In this document: piece by piece, positions 62,745-64,000 of the stretch
How positions within the stretch are numbered: position 1 is the stretch's first letter
Layout of the letters: every line of letters starts with the position of its first letter
Source of the DNA: a virus
Virus record (IMG/VR): IMGVR_UViG_3300042544_003310
Coordinates: 159,008 to 223,007 of that record
Direction: 5' to 3' (one strand)
Length of the DNA: 64,000 nt
Made by a program: the position numbers and the translations under genes
Notes under the pieces: generated by a model
The model's input: the letters and a program-made list of their open reading frames with translations, nothing else
Database searches by the model: none
Told to the model about the DNA's origin: nothing

Positions 62745-63569
62745 ATGTCTATTTATCGTAATATCAAACCCTTTGGGTTTTATGTGTATGCCTACTTAAG
62801 AAAAACAACATCCAACAATGGTCCTGCAGGAACCCCTTATTATATTGGAAAAGGGACCGGCATACGTTACAAAGAAAACCACGGAACTCTACCTGTACCA
62901 AAAGAAGCATGGAGGATTGTTGTCCTTGAACAAGGATTAACTAATCTTGGTGCTGTTGCGCTCGAAAGAAGGCTGATACTCTGGTGGGGACGCCTGGATA
63001 ATAACACAGGTATATTACACAATCGAACTGATGGCGGGGATGGGGCAGTTGGGAAGATAGTCTCTGATGAATCAAGAATGAAAGCAAGTGTTAACAATTG
63101 TGGCAAAAAAAGAAGTGCAGAAACAATCAAGAACATAAAAGATGCATTATCTCTTATCGACAGGTCAGGAGAGAATCATCCGTTATATGGCAAAAAGCAT
63201 TCTGATGAAGCTAGATCTAAAATGAGCGAAGCTAAAAAAGGCAGGTCCTATGAAGAAATTTATGGCCCAAAAGCAGAAGAGATGCGAGCTGCACGCTCAC
63301 AAAAATCTCGGGGACGAAGTCTGTCTGCTGAGACCAAAGAAAAGATAAGTTTAGCAAATCGAGGCAAGAAAAAACCTGCAGGCTTTGGAGTCCGAATGTC
63401 CGCAGTAAGGTCTGGCCAAAAAGTCTCTGAAGAAATTTTGAAGAAGAGAGCACAGATATTCGAAGCAACAAAACAAACTTGTGAACATTGCGGGAATATC
63501 TTTGGTTTAGCGAACTATATCAGATGGCATGGTCCTAATTGCAAAACTCAACCTAACCAACTACTATAG
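62745..63569 (+). CDS. GIY-YIG homing endonuclease with NUMOD3 repeats
   Basis: 274 residues from the ATG at 62745 (AAGGGAGC upstream); an in-frame ATG inside gp46 is rejected. FGFYVYAYLRK then GTPYYIGKGTGIRY is the GIY-YIG signature; VALERRLILWWG supplies the catalytic Glu. The middle holds NUMOD3-type helices (HPLYGKKHSDEARSKMSEAK; GRSLSAETKEKISLANRGKK) and the end a CEHCG zinc finger, as in Seg/I-TevI relatives. It lies directly after gp46, so the gp47-gp46 pair is flanked by two homing genes. Confidence 0.9.
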   Translation: MSIYRNIKPFGFYVYAYLRKTTSNNGPAGTPYYIGKGTGIRYKENHGTLPVPKEAWRIVVLEQGLTNLGAVALERRLILWWGRLDNNTGILHNRTDGGDGAVGKIVSDESRMKASVNNCGKKRSAETIKNIKDALSLIDRSGENHPLYGKKHSDEARSKMSEAKKGRSYEEIYGPKAEEMRAARSQKSRGRSLSAETKEKISLANRGKKKPAGFGVRMSAVRSGQKVSEEILKKRAQIFEATKQTCEHCGNIFGLANYIRWHGPNCKTQPNQLL

Positions 63570-63584
63570 GCGATTCGATTGGGA

Positions 63585-63953
63585 TTATACACCAGCAGTA
63601 TAACTCAGTTCAGCAATCTTCAGCTTGTTTTGTTCAAAAAATGGCTCAAACTCTGTTATTACAAAGGTTTTGTAACGTGCGTGGTTTTCAACCGTGAAGT
63701 CAGCCAAATGTTTTTGATCAAAACAAGCATAACTTCCTTTGTGATTGATGCGTATGACAACAAACCACAAATCTTCTGGATCACATGTGTCAAGTGTTTG
63801 CTCTATCCAAGCATCCAGTTGTTTGATATCTCCATTGCACATGAGTCGATGCCACGGAAAGTCTTGATAAAACTTACTTTCAATCACCAGCTTTTTCATA
63901 TGGGAAGGTGGAATGAGATCACTTTTGAAGTAGCTGATTTGCGTAGCATCCAT
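63585..63953 (-). CDS. Hypothetical protein (122 aa)
   Basis: 122 residues on the minus strand, ATG at 63953. SKFYQDFPWHRLMCNGDIKQ, EDLWFVVIRINHKGSYACFD and ARYKTFVITEFEPFFEQNKL look like a compact alpha/beta protein. Not recognised. AGAGAAAAG precedes the start. It converges on the GIY-YIG gene with a 15-nt gap. The last 47 bases of the window (63954-64000) are its upstream region and hold nothing else identifiable. Confidence 0.65.
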   Translation of the reverse strand: MDATQISYFKSDLIPPSHMKKLVIESKFYQDFPWHRLMCNGDIKQLDAWIEQTLDTCDPEDLWFVVIRINHKGSYACFDQKHLADFTVENHARYKTFVITEFEPFFEQNKLKIAELSYTAGV

Positions 63954-64000
63954 AGTGTCTTTTCTCTTGGTGTTTGCTCCTCCAATGAAGGCACCAGAAT

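Noticed and set aside
1-64000. tRNA genes, rRNA and insertion sequences
   Set aside because: No cloverleaf with a T-arm GGTTCRA pattern, no rRNA-like segment and no transposase or terminal inverted repeat was found by eye.

Overview
The window is part of a large double-stranded DNA tailed phage with a T4-type contractile tail. The diagnostic genes are the baseplate wedge proteins gp25, gp6, a very large gp7-like protein and gp53, the hub and spike proteins (gp5-like, gp48-like and another hub protein), the late sigma factor gp55, and the recombination nuclease pair gp47/gp46. No host gene, rRNA or tRNA was seen. The host cannot be named from this sequence, but strong TTGACA/TATAAT promoters show that it uses a standard sigma-70 type polymerase.

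Layout. (1) 1-13767, minus strand: the late baseplate wedge operon gp25 -> gp6 -> giant gp7-like protein (runs off the left edge). (2) 13818-45460, plus strand: about 60 mostly small early/middle genes, visibly richer in G+C than the flanks, arranged as 1-4 gene units. Most units have their own promoter of one stereotyped form (TTGACA, 16-17 nt, TGC-TATAAT). Recognisable members are a phosphoribosyltransferase, an HD hydrolase, a Thg1-like tRNA 5'-end polymerase, a T5orf172-type protein, a P-loop kinase-like protein, a UDP-glucuronate decarboxylase-like enzyme, PurN, PurM, PyrB, and a SNF2 helicase with a separately encoded HARP-like protein. One gene (18214-19041) lies against the flow on the minus strand. 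(3) 45500-47559, plus: a glycosyltransferase-like protein and a late structural-type protein. (4) 47556-53916, minus: the baseplate hub, spike and tube-cap operon. (5) 53989-59722: alternating genes (nucleotidyltransferase; ligase/nucleotidyltransferase/2H fusion; gp55; homing endonuclease). (6) 59850-63953: gp47, gp46, a GIY-YIG homing endonuclease and one unknown minus-strand gene.

Two regulatory classes are visible. Early/middle genes use the sigma-70 promoters, and in eight cases the TGA stop of the upstream gene lies inside the -35 hexamer. Late genes are preceded by a TAAATA element (TATAAATA in its best copy), matching the T4 late promoter recognised by gp55, which is itself encoded here.

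The most interesting signal is a shared N-terminal peptide on four otherwise unrelated proteins: M-[RK]-x-x-[DE]-[LF], then a Pro, a hydrophobic stretch, and Glu followed by Ser/Ala/Gly. They are an Alt-like ADP-ribosyltransferase, a ParB-fold protein, a nucleotidyltransferase, and a three-domain ligase / TxGH nucleotidyltransferase / 2H phosphoesterase. All four have a TAAATA late element upstream. This resembles the capsid-targeting peptide of T4 internal proteins, which is cut by the prohead protease after Glu. I infer that these proteins are packaged in the head and injected with the DNA: a candidate injected set for ADP-ribosylation and nucleic acid (possibly tRNA) repair. A second notable signal is a tandem pair of RNA hairpins at 38203-38292 with an identical core and different but fully complementary stems.
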